Below are positions 53,160 to 62,299 of a stretch of DNA of 64,000 nt, piece after piece. Numbering within the stretch: the first letter of the stretch is position 1; every line of letters begins with the position of its first letter. Made by a program: the position numbers and the translations under genes. The notes under the pieces are model-generated. The model was not told the DNA's origin. It ran no database searches and was given only the letters and a program-made list of their open reading frames with translations. The DNA is taken from the NCBI GenBank assembly GCA_023229465.1, contig JALNZE010000005.1, forward strand, positions 62,001-126,000. Direction: 5' to 3'. The stretch comes from Chitinophagaceae bacterium. Lineage in GTDB: Bacteria; Bacteroidota; Bacteroidia; Chitinophagales; Chitinophagaceae.

Positions 53160-54659
53160 ATGAATCTGAAATCCTTATTGGCTCGTCCTTTTGCCAACTT
53201 TATATATAATAAAACCCAAAAAGGAATGGTATCTGCCCTGGAAGACCAGGATGACATACTAAAAATGCTGCTAAAGATCGGGAAATCAACGGTTTTTGGC
53301 AAAGATCACCACCTGGAAGCGGTGATGGACCATGCTTCCTTTATCCAGGCTGTTCCGGTTCGTGATTATGAGCAGTTGAAACCTTATATCAACCAGGTAA
53401 AAGAGGGTAAGCAAAACGTATTGTGGAAAGGGTCTCCTATTTATTTTGCCAAAACCAGCGGTACCACCAGTGGGGTAAAATATATACCCATCACCAAAGA
53501 TTCCATCCCTAATCATATTAATACGGCCCGTAATGCACTGCTCTGCTATATGGCAGAAACGGGCAATACAGGCTTTGCAACCGGAAAAATGATTTTTCTG
53601 AGTGGGTCTCCGGAATTGGAAAGGATTGGCAAAATACCTTCCGGCAGGCTTAGCGGAATCGTAAACCACCATGTGCCTGGCTATCTTCGTTCCAATCAAT
53701 TGCCCAGTTATGAAACAAATTGTATAGAAGATTGGGAAGAGAAACTGGATAAGATAATAGAAGAGACCTGGCAACAGGATATGACACTAATTAGTGGTAT
53801 ACCACCCTGGATGCAGATGTATTTTGACCGGTTGATGGAGAAATCAGGAAAGAAAGTGGGCGAACTTTTCCCGAATTTCAGCCTGATGGTACAAGGTGGC
53901 GTGAATTTTGACCCTTATAAGGCCAGGTTGATAGAAAGTATTGGTAGAAAGATAGATTCCATTGAACTGTTTCCGGCAAGTGAAGGATTTTTTGCTTTTC
54001 AGGATTCACAGGAAGCGGAAGGATTGCTATTGAATACCAATAGCGGTATTTACTTTGAGTTTGTTCCTGCCGGTGAAATTTTTTCAGAAAACCCTACCAG
54101 GTTACCCCTCAGAGAGGTAAAGACAGGTGAAAATTATGCAATGATCATCAATAGCAATGCCGGTTTATGGGGCTATAATCTGGGGGATACGGTGAAGTTT
54201 GTAAGCACAGAACCTTACCGGCTGGTGGTAAGCGGAAGGATCAAACATTTTATCTCTGCATTTGGAGAGCATGTAATTGGGGAAGAAGTAGAACAGGCAC
54301 TATTAAAAGCAGCAAGGGAAGAAGGCGTTAACATTACCGAGTTTACCGTAGCGCCTATGGTTCAACAAGGCAAAGGTAAAAGTTACCATGAATGGTTTAT
54401 TGAGTTTGAAAATGAGCCCGCTGCATTGGATAAATTGAGCCAAAAAATAGATGCCTGTCTAAGAGAAAAAAATGTGTATTATGATGATCTGATCACAGGA
54501 AATATTCTGATGCCATTGCAGATCAGAACCATCAGAAAGAATGGGTTTATCGATTATATGAAGTCTGTAGGAAAACTGGGCGGACAGCATAAGGTGCCCA
54601 GGTTAAGCAATGACAGGAAGATAGCGGAAGAACTGGAAGCATACCTGAGTATTCCGTAA
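53160..54659 (+). CDS. GH3-family protein
   Basis: 499 residues from the ATG at 53160 (MNLKSLLARPFANF). A TTG three codons upstream also keeps the frame. GH3 marks are present: FAKTSGTTSGVKYIPIT (ATP/AMP-binding P-loop-like), LISGIPPWMQMYFDRL, YFEFVPAGE, GLWGYNLGDTVKFV and RIKHFISAFGEHV. GH3 enzymes belong to the adenylate-forming superfamily and join amino acids to acyl acids. In Bacteroidota the substrate is unknown. A TATTTTTG box at 53126-53133 fits the -7 element. dxr follows after 25 bp. Confidence 0.9.
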   Translation: MNLKSLLARPFANFIYNKTQKGMVSALEDQDDILKMLLKIGKSTVFGKDHHLEAVMDHASFIQAVPVRDYEQLKPYINQVKEGKQNVLWKGSPIYFAKTSGTTSGVKYIPITKDSIPNHINTARNALLCYMAETGNTGFATGKMIFLSGSPELERIGKIPSGRLSGIVNHHVPGYLRSNQLPSYETNCIEDWEEKLDKIIEETWQQDMTLISGIPPWMQMYFDRLMEKSGKKVGELFPNFSLMVQGGVNFDPYKARLIESIGRKIDSIELFPASEGFFAFQDSQEAEGLLLNTNSGIYFEFVPAGEIFSENPTRLPLREVKTGENYAMIINSNAGLWGYNLGDTVKFVSTEPYRLVVSGRIKHFISAFGEHVIGEEVEQALLKAAREEGVNITEFTVAPMVQQGKGKSYHEWFIEFENEPAALDKLSQKIDACLREKNVYYDDLITGNILMPLQIRTIRKNGFIDYMKSVGKLGGQHKVPRLSNDRKIAEELEAYLSIP

Positions 54660-54684
54660 TTTGTAACTATTAAGAAATCTATTG

Positions 54685-55842
54685 ATGAGTCAGAAACGTA
54701 TTGCCATATTCGGTTCAACAGGATCTATCGGAACGCAGGCCCTGGAGGTAATTGCTGCTAATCCCCTGCTCTTTACAGCTGAAATATTAACGGCGCAGAC
54801 TAACGATGCATTGCTGGTAAAGCAGGCAATTCAGTTCAATCCAAATATGGTGGTGATAGGGGATGAAAAAAAATATGTTGCTGTAAAGGAAGCCCTTAAA
54901 CATACCACCGTTAAAGTATTTGCAGGCGAAAAAGCTATTGAAGAAGTGGCTTCCATGGATTGTTATGATATGATGCTGGCAGCCATTGTAGGCTATGCCG
55001 GATTAAAACCAACCTTACGTGCCATAGAGATAGGCAAAGTGATAGCGCTGGCTAATAAAGAAACTTTGGTAGTGGCTGGTGATATCATCATGCGTAAAGC
55101 GATGGAAAAACGTATACCGGTGATACCGGTAGATAGTGAACACTCTGCCATTTTTCAATGCCTGGTAGGAGAGGGCAGGAATAAAATTGAAAAAATTATT
55201 CTAACAGCCAGTGGCGGTCCGTTTCTGGGTAAGAAACCTAATTTTCTGGTTAATGTAAAAAAGGATCATGCCCTGCAACATCCTAACTGGAATATGGGTG
55301 CCAAGATTACGATCGATTCTGCTACACTTATGAACAAAGGATTGGAAATGATTGAAGCCAAATGGTTGTTTAATCTTACTTACGATCAGATACAGGTAAT
55401 GGTACATCCTCAAAGCATTATTCATAGTATGGTACAGTTTGAGGATGGCAGTATTAAAGCGCAAATGGGTTTACCGGATATGAAGTTGCCTATACAATAT
55501 GCCCTGGCCTTCCCTAACAGGATACCGAATGACTTTCCGAGATATGATTGTAAAAAACCAGGTACCCTGAGCTTTGAAGAGCCTGATATAAAAACTTTCC
55601 GAAACCTGGCCTTAGCCATGGAAGCTTTGCGCCAGGGGGGAAATTTGCCCTGTATCCTGAATGCAGCCAATGAGATAGCGGTATATGCATTTCTCAGAAA
55701 CCGCATCGGATTCCTTGATATGACGGAGGTAGTGGAGCAGACCATGCAAAAAATCGCCTTTATTGAAAAACCTACTTTAGAAGAGTATTTTGAAACCGAT
55801 GGCGAGGCACGTAACTTCGCAGCTTCTTTGTTTCACATGTAA
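54685..55842 (+). CDS. dxr: 1-deoxy-D-xylulose 5-phosphate reductoisomerase
   Basis: 385 residues from the ATG at 54685; a TTG just before it is also in frame. The NADPH-binding GSTGSIGTQALEV lies near the N-terminus. The active-site segments ALANKETLVVAGDI, PVDSEHSAIFQCL, LTASGGPF and HPNWNMGAKITIDSATLMNK are intact. The enzyme makes methylerythritol 4-phosphate, the committed step of MEP isoprenoid synthesis. It is followed 55 bp later by rseP. Confidence 0.97.
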   Translation: MSQKRIAIFGSTGSIGTQALEVIAANPLLFTAEILTAQTNDALLVKQAIQFNPNMVVIGDEKKYVAVKEALKHTTVKVFAGEKAIEEVASMDCYDMMLAAIVGYAGLKPTLRAIEIGKVIALANKETLVVAGDIIMRKAMEKRIPVIPVDSEHSAIFQCLVGEGRNKIEKIILTASGGPFLGKKPNFLVNVKKDHALQHPNWNMGAKITIDSATLMNKGLEMIEAKWLFNLTYDQIQVMVHPQSIIHSMVQFEDGSIKAQMGLPDMKLPIQYALAFPNRIPNDFPRYDCKKPGTLSFEEPDIKTFRNLALAMEALRQGGNLPCILNAANEIAVYAFLRNRIGFLDMTEVVEQTMQKIAFIEKPTLEEYFETDGEARNFAASLFHM

Positions 55843-55897
55843 TTCATCCATCAATAACAACCACCATTAAAATAAAACCCCTTTGGGTAACAACTGT

Positions 55898-57247
55898 ATG
55901 AGTTTATTAGCAATCGACTGGATTAGTGTAGCCGTAAAAACAGGACAGTTCATTTTGTCTTTTTCCATATTGGTAGTTCTGCATGAACTGGGCCATTTTT
56001 TGCCGGCCCGATGGTTTAAATGCCGGGTTGAGAAGTTTTATCTTTTCTTCAATCCATGGTTTAGTTTATGGAAGAAAAAAATAGGTGAAACAGAATATGG
56101 GATAGGCTGGGTACCATTTGGCGGCTTTGTAAAAATAGCCGGCATGATAGATGAAAGCATGGATAAAGAACAAATGAAATTGCCGGCACAGGACTGGGAA
56201 TTCAGGTCAAAGCCGGCCTGGCAAAGACTGATCATCATGATTGGCGGGGTGATAGTAAATGTGTTATTAGCTATCGTTATTTTCATTGGTATTACCTGGG
56301 TATGGGGAGAAGAAAACCTGCCGGTAAAAAACCTGAAATATGGCGTTTATACAGATTCCTTAGCCAAAAGCATGGGACTCAGAGACGGTGATAATATTGT
56401 TGGGATAGATGGCAGGCCCATTGACTATTTTGGCACGCTGGAATCTGAAATTGTGTTGAGTGAAGCAAAAAAACTGGAAGTAATCAGGGAAGGGCAAACC
56501 ATTGAACTACCTGTTCCGGAAGGCTTTATCAATAAAATTGTCAAGAATAAAAAATTCAGTGGGCTGGTGTATCCGCGATACCCGGCTATTGTTGATTCAG
56601 TATCGAAAACAGCCAATTTTACAAAAGGCAGGTTGCAGAAAGGCGATAAATTAATCGCCTTCAATAATAAACCCTTTGACTATTATCATGAGTTCGATAA
56701 ACTAAAAAAAGGGCATAATGATTCGCTTGTTCAGATTACTGTTTTACGTGGAGTTGATACGGTTACCGTAAGTGTTATAGAGAATAGCAAAGGTTCGATA
56801 GGTTTTTTTGCCGTTAGTCCTTTGGTATTATTCGGAACCGTTACTAAAAATTATTCATTCATCGAATCTATTCCCATTGGTTTTAACCGTTGCTGGGAAA
56901 CCCTGAACCGTTATGTAACCGGTATCAAGCAATTGTTTACCGGCAAAGTAGCGGCCAGTGATTCCCTGGGAAGTGTGATCAGTATTGGCAATACATTCCC
57001 CGGAATATGGGATTGGGAAAGGTTCTGGACATTAACCGGCATCTTCTCCATCATCCTTGCTTTTATGAATATATTACCCATTCCTGCCCTCGATGGCGGG
57101 CATGCCTTATTTACACTCTATGAAATGGTCAGTGGCAGAAAACCAGGTGATAAGTTCATGGAATATGCTCAAATGGCAGGCATGATACTGTTATTGGGAT
57201 TAATGGCATACGCTTTGGGGTTAGACTTTTGGAGACTGTTTAAATAG
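55898..57247 (+). CDS. rseP: RIP site-2 metalloprotease RseP
   Basis: 449 residues from the ATG at 55898 (MSLLAIDWISV); the frame also opens at a TTG at 55883. The zinc motif HELGH is at 29-33, within the first membrane segment. The second metal-ligand motif LDGGH is near the C-terminus (PIPALDGGHALF). Two PDZ-like regions lie between (about 140-210 and 220-290). It cuts membrane-embedded anti-sigma factors or signal peptides within the inner membrane. A gene order with dxr upstream is common in bacteria. Confidence 0.94.
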   Translation: MSLLAIDWISVAVKTGQFILSFSILVVLHELGHFLPARWFKCRVEKFYLFFNPWFSLWKKKIGETEYGIGWVPFGGFVKIAGMIDESMDKEQMKLPAQDWEFRSKPAWQRLIIMIGGVIVNVLLAIVIFIGITWVWGEENLPVKNLKYGVYTDSLAKSMGLRDGDNIVGIDGRPIDYFGTLESEIVLSEAKKLEVIREGQTIELPVPEGFINKIVKNKKFSGLVYPRYPAIVDSVSKTANFTKGRLQKGDKLIAFNNKPFDYYHEFDKLKKGHNDSLVQITVLRGVDTVTVSVIENSKGSIGFFAVSPLVLFGTVTKNYSFIESIPIGFNRCWETLNRYVTGIKQLFTGKVAASDSLGSVISIGNTFPGIWDWERFWTLTGIFSIILAFMNILPIPALDGGHALFTLYEMVSGRKPGDKFMEYAQMAGMILLLGLMAYALGLDFWRLFK

Positions 57248-57251
57248 TTAG

Positions 57252-57299
57252 GAGTTAGAAGTTTGGAGTATAAATGATCAAACTCCAAACTTCTAACTC
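57252..57299. repeat. 18-bp perfect inverted repeat between rseP and ssrA
   Basis: The arms GAGTTAGAAGTTTGGAGT (57252-57269) and its exact complement (57282-57299) are separated by 12 bp. The hairpin begins 5 bp after the rseP stop and ends 6 bp before tmRNA. It may end the rseP transcript or be a REP-like element. Confidence 0.7.
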
Positions 57300-57305
57300 A
57301 CCGCT

Positions 57306-57676
57306 GGGGTCGTATTGGTTTTGACAGCATAGGTTACGGTTGGTGTAAGCATGCAGTGCGTTGCGTAGTCAGCACTTAAATCTGAATACGAAAACTTCAA
57401 ATGGCAATACACAGTATGCCATGGCTGCTTAATCAGTGATTGAGTAACCATTCGGGCCGCGGCTAAGGTTCGCCTGTTACCTCTTGCTGCCGCCGACTTA
57501 AAACAAAAGAGGATGCCGCAACAGAAGGCTGTGACTGTTGTGTAAGACTATTCAGCTAAGTGTGCAATTGGTTTGTTCATTTCCTGTTGCGTGCCTACAA
57601 ATAATAATGAAATAAGCATGTAGAAAGCTAATGGCAGCGATGTTTGGACAGGGGTTCGACTCCCCTCGACTCCACA
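57306..57676 (+). ncRNA. ssrA: tmRNA (transfer-messenger RNA)
   Basis: The 5' GGGGTCG pairs with 3' CGACTCC to form the tRNA-like acceptor, and the T arm GGGGTTCGACTCCCC is intact. The tag reading frame at 57397-57432 ends N-G-N-T-Q-Y-A-M-A-A-stop; the codon before it is TCA. The AMAA end fits the hydrophobic Ala-Ala degron recognised by proteases. tmRNA with SmpB rescues stalled ribosomes. Its 3' end is a frequent integration site, and a tyrosine recombinase gene follows 126 bp later. Confidence 0.95.
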
Positions 57677-57802
57677 AAACCTCTGAAATCCTTACTGCAA
57701 AAGGGTTTTGGAATTATCTAAAAACTCTATGGAGTGATGAAAATCACTCCATAGAGTAATTTTAAGTGTGTAGCACTATTGATAACATCAAAAAGTAGTG
57801 CT

Positions 57803-58900
57803 ATGATATCTAAAGAAAAATTGGCTGTTTTGTATCCACTGAATCGAAACATGATAACGCCTTGGTTTATTCAGTATCCCAATCCCAATGGGGGCAAACC
57901 TTTAAAAAAATATGGAAAACTTAATCGGTTATCAAATCCTGAAGAACGTCTTCGGGAGGCCGAGGCAATGATTAAGTCAATAAATCAGTACTTGAGCTCG
58001 TTGATCTTCCCTGATGATGATATCCCAAAGTTTTTAGATGATGTAGTTAAGGCAAGATGTATTGGTAAAAGAAAAAAGACCACGTACGGTTATTATTCTA
58101 AGCTTAAAATGTTTGTTCAGTGGTACCGTTTATATTCCGATCGCCGTATAAATGAAATGACCGGGAATAAATTTTTAGCATGGGTGAGTAAACAACCAGG
58201 AATAAATAGCAACACAACAATCAATGGCTATCGCCGACACTTGAAAAGTTTCTTTGAAGATTTAAAGGGCTTTGGTATCGTGTCTATCAATCCTTTCACC
58301 TATACCCGTAAGCTTAGAGAAACGCAAACAACAAATACATGGTTTCGAAAAGAGGTGCAGGTTTTGTTAAAGGAAATGATCATGGAGAGGGATCTGCAAT
58401 TATGGATAGTTTGCCAGGTACAGTATTATTGCTTTATCCGTCCTGGTGAAGAAATGAGGGCCTTAAAGGTTTGTGATATTCTTACCGATCGTAAGCACTG
58501 GAGGTTTCGTGTTGAGGGCACTGATGCAAAGGTTGGCCGGTTTCGATTTGTGCCTATTCCAGATGAACTAAAACTTTTTCTTGAGCCTTATATCTCTGGG
58601 TTTCCTCCACACTATTATCTTTTTGGCCGTGGGCGAATGCCATCAAATCTCCCTCTTGGAGCGAATACGCTTTATAATAGACATAGGGCTTACCTGCAGG
58701 CTCTTGGCCTTCCGGAGGGATATACTTTATATTCCTGGAAAAATACTGGCGCAGTAATGATGTATGGCGCAGGTATTAAACTAAAATACATATCTCTATT
58801 AATGGGTCACACGAACATCGAGACTACCGATAGATATTTTAAAAGCCTGGGTATTGATGATATTATGGATGAAATTTTACATCAGTATCCTATTTTATAG
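57803..58900 (+). CDS. Tyrosine recombinase (phage integrase)
   Basis: 365 residues from the ATG at 57803 (MISKEKLAVLYP); the frame extends to a TTG at 57779. A SAM-like core-binding domain (about 65-165; KMFVQWYRLYSDRRINEMTG) precedes the catalytic domain. Catalytic Arg I is in FIRPGEEMRAL, followed by a Lys-containing strand. The usual HxxR box reads LYSWKNTGAVMM, with Lys in place of Arg II. The LMGHTNIETTDRYF segment supplies the His and the nucleophilic Tyr. The box variant is familiar in Bacteroidota integrases as far as I recall. It lies just after ssrA, so ssrA is the likely attachment site. A short hairpin GCCCGG/CTGGGC at 58901-58916 may be its terminator. Confidence 0.9.
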   Translation: MISKEKLAVLYPLNRNMITPWFIQYPNPNGGKPLKKYGKLNRLSNPEERLREAEAMIKSINQYLSSLIFPDDDIPKFLDDVVKARCIGKRKKTTYGYYSKLKMFVQWYRLYSDRRINEMTGNKFLAWVSKQPGINSNTTINGYRRHLKSFFEDLKGFGIVSINPFTYTRKLRETQTTNTWFRKEVQVLLKEMIMERDLQLWIVCQVQYYCFIRPGEEMRALKVCDILTDRKHWRFRVEGTDAKVGRFRFVPIPDELKLFLEPYISGFPPHYYLFGRGRMPSNLPLGANTLYNRHRAYLQALGLPEGYTLYSWKNTGAVMMYGAGIKLKYISLLMGHTNIETTDRYFKSLGIDDIMDEILHQYPIL

Positions 58901-59317
58901 GCCCGGTTATCTGGGCGATAGGTTTCTTTTTTACTTCTTTTAATTGCTTTATTTTTCAAAATGTTTGTATGATTTTATCCTCTAATTTATCAATAAAATC
59001 AAGTGTTCCCGGCGAAATTTCAATAAATTTTGTCGGGTTACCCGCTATGCGGCACGGCTTGTCCTATCAGCTCCGAGTGCGGACACCTGATTACTAAGAT
59101 ATATGACAGCCCCCCTTATGCTTAGCTACTGAGCGTCGGGTAGGGCATGTGTCCGGACACGGACTGATGCCCTGCTATGTATTAGACAAGAATTCTGATT
59201 GACTGGAGCTTTAGTGAAGCGTAGCGGAACGTGAGATACAGGCAAGGTGAATTCGCCTGCGTTAGGGATTGAAGCTAAGTACCAGGTACTGCGGAAAGCC
59301 CGGGCCATCGGCAACGC
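58901..59317. other. Structured intergenic region in the phage-like element
   Basis: 417 bp without a credible protein gene, with several inverted repeats: 58901-58916 (probable integrase terminator); 59008-59037, a 13-bp stem allowing G-U pairs; 59143-59148 paired with ATGCCC downstream, enclosing the palindrome GTGTCCGGACAC at 59149-59160; CAGGC/GCCTG around the GAATTC near 59250; and AGTACC/GGTACT near 59279. It is richer in G+C than its flanks. A non-coding RNA or a phage control region is possible; I recognise no family. Confidence 0.45.
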
Positions 59318-60892
59318 CTATGACATCTTCATATCCATACCTATTGTGTTGTTTATTTGACTCTTTACATCCCATTCGTATAACCCCCAAAGGATCATAT
59401 CGAATGCATCGGATCCATGTGTAGAATCCTCTGCTGGGAAGAGGGGATCTTTCTCGGTTCGTTTGTCTTTCTTGGTTGCTCCATTTACTATAATTGCAGG
59501 TGACTGCTCGATGCTTTTAATAAGTTGATCACACGCACTTTCATTTACTCTCACCGCATCTTCTCCTTTAATCTCCAGCCATTTCTTAATGTTCTCATGC
59601 TTAATGTCGTGGTCCGGTTGCTCCCCGATAAAATGCTCTACCACGCACCATCCGTTAGCGGAAAACGTATTGATCACAACATCTTTAAATGTTGTCTTAA
59701 TTGGGTTGCGGGGTATTGCCGTCTGGTCATAAATGAAGTGGATTGTCTTATTCTGATGTGATGCATATTTCTTACATAGATCATTAATTGCATCCTCTAT
59801 CCCCAACGGGTGCAATACGTATATGTAGTCGATTACGTTAGTTGTTGTATATACGCTGTCTGGCAGTTGTGTGCGTTGTACGATTGGTATCGGACTTATC
59901 CTGAAATTATAATCCATTGCGCCAATGATTGGCTCCATCGGGTTATAATCATCAATGCCCTTATACTTGTTCTCCTGGGTAAATGTGGGATAGAATGTAT
60001 TCTCAACCTTGTCAGGATCATTGTTAAGGATGGCTATATCGAACTCATACTTTTTGCATGTGCGCTTTTGGGATTTAAAATAGAATTTTCCAACAACCGC
60101 CATATTTTCATAAGGCTTCATGTCGCTGACGTATACCAGATGTTTGCGAATCCGATCGGCTTTCTCCTTATACTGCTCAATTAGCTTTGTTAGTAAATAC
60201 TTTTTTGATTTGGATACCTGATTAGATTCTATTTGCGCTTCAAGGTTTATGATCTCATACTGTAGCGTAAGCACAATCTTAACGGCCCGCTCGTTAACTA
60301 ACTTTCTTTTGGCCAGCAGCCATTTAATGTTTGGTCCGAACTTATCAGTAAAAAACCATTTACTAAGGTACTCCGGCAGATGGCCAAAATCCTCCACTGC
60401 TCCACGAAGCGCCGGTATTACTTCAGTATTAATATCGGATTCTTTTAAGAATTTTACTTCATCCCCAATTGCGGCTTGTGCATTGAAGGCATTAGCTGAA
60501 CCTTCAACTGCAAGGCTTACCAAACATAAAGCCATCCCGGATGGGAAGCTTATTACTTTCTCAAACCGGTCCAGTGGTACCAATGGTTTAGTCCAATGAT
60601 CAGGGGGCCTTTTATATTTAATAAAATCAAGTCCCTCTACCATACCAAGTTTTTCAATGAAGAAATTCATGATATTAGGTATAACACGATTCTCCAATCG
60701 CTCATACGTATCCGAAAAGATCAGTATCTGACTTCGGGGCATTACTTCGCTTAGTCTTAATATTCTGGGGCCAATACCTCCGCTAGTTTTCCCTCCGGCA
60801 CGTGGCCAAAGGCAATAAGTGGTATTGGCATTGACTAGTGTAATTAATGCCTGGCTATCATTTAGGGTTACTTCAACCTGATCAGTAATCAT
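59318..60892 (-). CDS. Phage terminase large subunit
   Basis: 524 residues. A Walker A-like RAGGKTSGG at 31-39 follows YCLWP, and AAIGDEVKFL is a candidate Walker B. The C-terminal half contains a putative RNase H-like nuclease domain (IIGAMDYNF, HFIYDQTAI, GSDAFDMILWGLYEW). Terminases cut and pump phage DNA into proheads. It is the last gene of an overlapping minus-strand block; its start overlaps the preceding gene by 11 bp. This supports a phage origin for the element. Confidence 0.8.
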   Translation of the reverse strand: MITDQVEVTLNDSQALITLVNANTTYCLWPRAGGKTSGGIGPRILRLSEVMPRSQILIFSDTYERLENRVIPNIMNFFIEKLGMVEGLDFIKYKRPPDHWTKPLVPLDRFEKVISFPSGMALCLVSLAVEGSANAFNAQAAIGDEVKFLKESDINTEVIPALRGAVEDFGHLPEYLSKWFFTDKFGPNIKWLLAKRKLVNERAVKIVLTLQYEIINLEAQIESNQVSKSKKYLLTKLIEQYKEKADRIRKHLVYVSDMKPYENMAVVGKFYFKSQKRTCKKYEFDIAILNNDPDKVENTFYPTFTQENKYKGIDDYNPMEPIIGAMDYNFRISPIPIVQRTQLPDSVYTTTNVIDYIYVLHPLGIEDAINDLCKKYASHQNKTIHFIYDQTAIPRNPIKTTFKDVVINTFSANGWCVVEHFIGEQPDHDIKHENIKKWLEIKGEDAVRVNESACDQLIKSIEQSPAIIVNGATKKDKRTEKDPLFPAEDSTHGSDAFDMILWGLYEWDVKSQINNTIGMDMKMS

Positions 60893-61451
60893 CTTTATCC
60901 TCCAGCTTTTTCAAAATATCGTCCGCCTCTATCATTGCATCGTCAACAGAAAACACTTCATCTTCGCTGCCATTAACTACCAGTGTTTTATTGTTTTGAA
61001 TAATATTGTACACAATCTTTTTAGGTGATCGTGGTGCATGCTCATCCGGATATTTTTCATAATACTTCTGCAGTATCTTTTCCAGCAGCGCTGCACCCAA
61101 TCTATCGTTATCTATATAAGCTTCATTTATCTTTCTCTCGAGGAACTCAATGCGTCTGCCAATGGCATACTTCTTATTTAATGGGGTAGTGCTACTGAAT
61201 ACGTACTCAGCATTTACAATATCACGGAAGGCAGTATCCCTACTAATTTGGTATTTGCCTCGAATGAAATCTGCAACTTTCTCTCTGCTGTATTTATTCT
61301 CCCTAAGCTTCTCGTCTGCAAAGCGCCAACGGTCCAGTAGTTTTAACTGGATATCGTTCAACTTGGCCATTTCTAAGTCGCCTCCGTTTTCCAGGAACAA
61401 TACTATCGCGTCCCTATTTTCAGTATTATATCTCAGTCTCTCCGTTGCCAT
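60882..61451 (-). CDS. Probable terminase small subunit
   Basis: 189 residues, mostly helical. The first ~85 residues could form a helix-turn-helix (KYSREKVADFIRGKYQISRD, then TAFRDIVNAEYVF), as in small terminase subunits that recognise pac or cos sites. The C-terminus is acidic (DDAMIEADDILKKLEDKDDY). Overlap with the large-subunit gene (11 bp) is the main support for this call. It also overlaps the upstream gene by 26 bp. Confidence 0.55.
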   Translation of the reverse strand: MATERLRYNTENRDAIVLFLENGGDLEMAKLNDIQLKLLDRWRFADEKLRENKYSREKVADFIRGKYQISRDTAFRDIVNAEYVFSSTTPLNKKYAIGRRIEFLERKINEAYIDNDRLGAALLEKILQKYYEKYPDEHAPRSPKKIVYNIIQNNKTLVVNGSEDEVFSVDDAMIEADDILKKLEDKDDY

Positions 61452-61731
61452 CTTTCATAATTCGTTTACGTGTTTCATCAAAATATTTGAGTCCTAACGT
61501 TTGTGCCGGCGAGCTTCCGGATCTTGCTAACAGCATTACACTTTCCCTTACGGCCAATTCGCTGCTATAAAAGCCCTTAAAGTATGCTAATGCTGCGGGG
61601 TGATTATCGTCCTGTAGTATTTCAATAAACTTAGCCACCGGATATCCTAAAGCAAAAGCAGATTGCCCTGGCGTAAAAGCTGCGGCACCCATCCGCGTTA
61701 TTTCTTCCAGTTCTTCATCGTTGAATTCCAT
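61426..61731 (-). CDS. Small phage protein, unknown function
   Basis: 101 residues, helical, with TPGQSAFALGYPVAKFIEIL and a conserved-looking AYFKGFYSSELAVRESVMLL. I do not recognise a family. It overlaps both neighbours (17 and 26 bp), so it is part of the same transcript as the terminase genes and may act in packaging. Confidence 0.6.
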   Translation of the reverse strand: MEFNDEELEEITRMGAAAFTPGQSAFALGYPVAKFIEILQDDNHPAALAYFKGFYSSELAVRESVMLLARSGSSPAQTLGLKYFDETRKRIMKDGNGETEI

Positions 61732-62299
61732 CTTCCAAAGCTTTTTTCATCCACTGTAATTGTAGTTCTATTGCCGGTGGGTTAAGGCTTATTACGCCAC
61801 ACTCATATCTTTTGTTCTCTGTGTAATTGGCACTACCAATTACCGCGATCTCCCATTCTTTATTTTGAATAACAGAAACCTTTGCGTGTGTATCAACCAA
61901 TACCATCTGATCAGCTACTGCTTTCATTATCTGTAGGCTCCCAGCCGTACGTACATCGATGCGGTTATCCAGGATGCAGAATAGCTTATCAATCATACCA
62001 TCATTCTTAAGCTGTGCCAATATCCTGGCAGGCTTTTCACTCATAGCATAACTACTCAGATAAACAGTGGCCGGTCCTGTAATATTCAGGATAGCCAGTA
62101 ACATTTCATGCATGCTCCAGTCGCCGTTACTTACCCAATAAATAGTTGCATCTTTTTTTATCAACTGTATAACACTAGCCAGTGTGCGGCTATCACTTAC
62201 AGCTTCAGTCATAGATCCGCATAATAACCCACCCCCAACTTGCTGGCAGTTATTTTTTTGATCAAACCGCACAAAATCAATTCTTTTCTTTGTAATCAT
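61715..62299 (-). CDS. Phospholipase D-like (HKD) protein
   Basis: 194 residues. A single HKD-type motif is visible: H138-A-K140 in VDTHAKVSV, GSANYT at 155-160 and a trailing Glu in YECGVI. The preceding strands (TIYWVSNGDWSMHEML, TVYLSSYAMSEKP) fit a PLD fold. One-motif PLD proteins usually act as dimers and include nucleases such as Nuc and BfiI. In this phage-like operon a nuclease role is plausible but not shown. It overlaps the genes on both sides. Confidence 0.7.
   Translation of the reverse strand: MITKKRIDFVRFDQKNNCQQVGGGLLCGSMTEAVSDSRTLASVIQLIKKDATIYWVSNGDWSMHEMLLAILNITGPATVYLSSYAMSEKPARILAQLKNDGMIDKLFCILDNRIDVRTAGSLQIMKAVADQMVLVDTHAKVSVIQNKEWEIAVIGSANYTENKRYECGVISLNPPAIELQLQWMKKALEDGIQR

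Noticed and set aside
59126..59314. 62-codon minus-strand frame in the phage intergenic region
   Set aside because: It coincides with nested inverted repeats and has an unusual composition; it is better explained as structured non-coding DNA.
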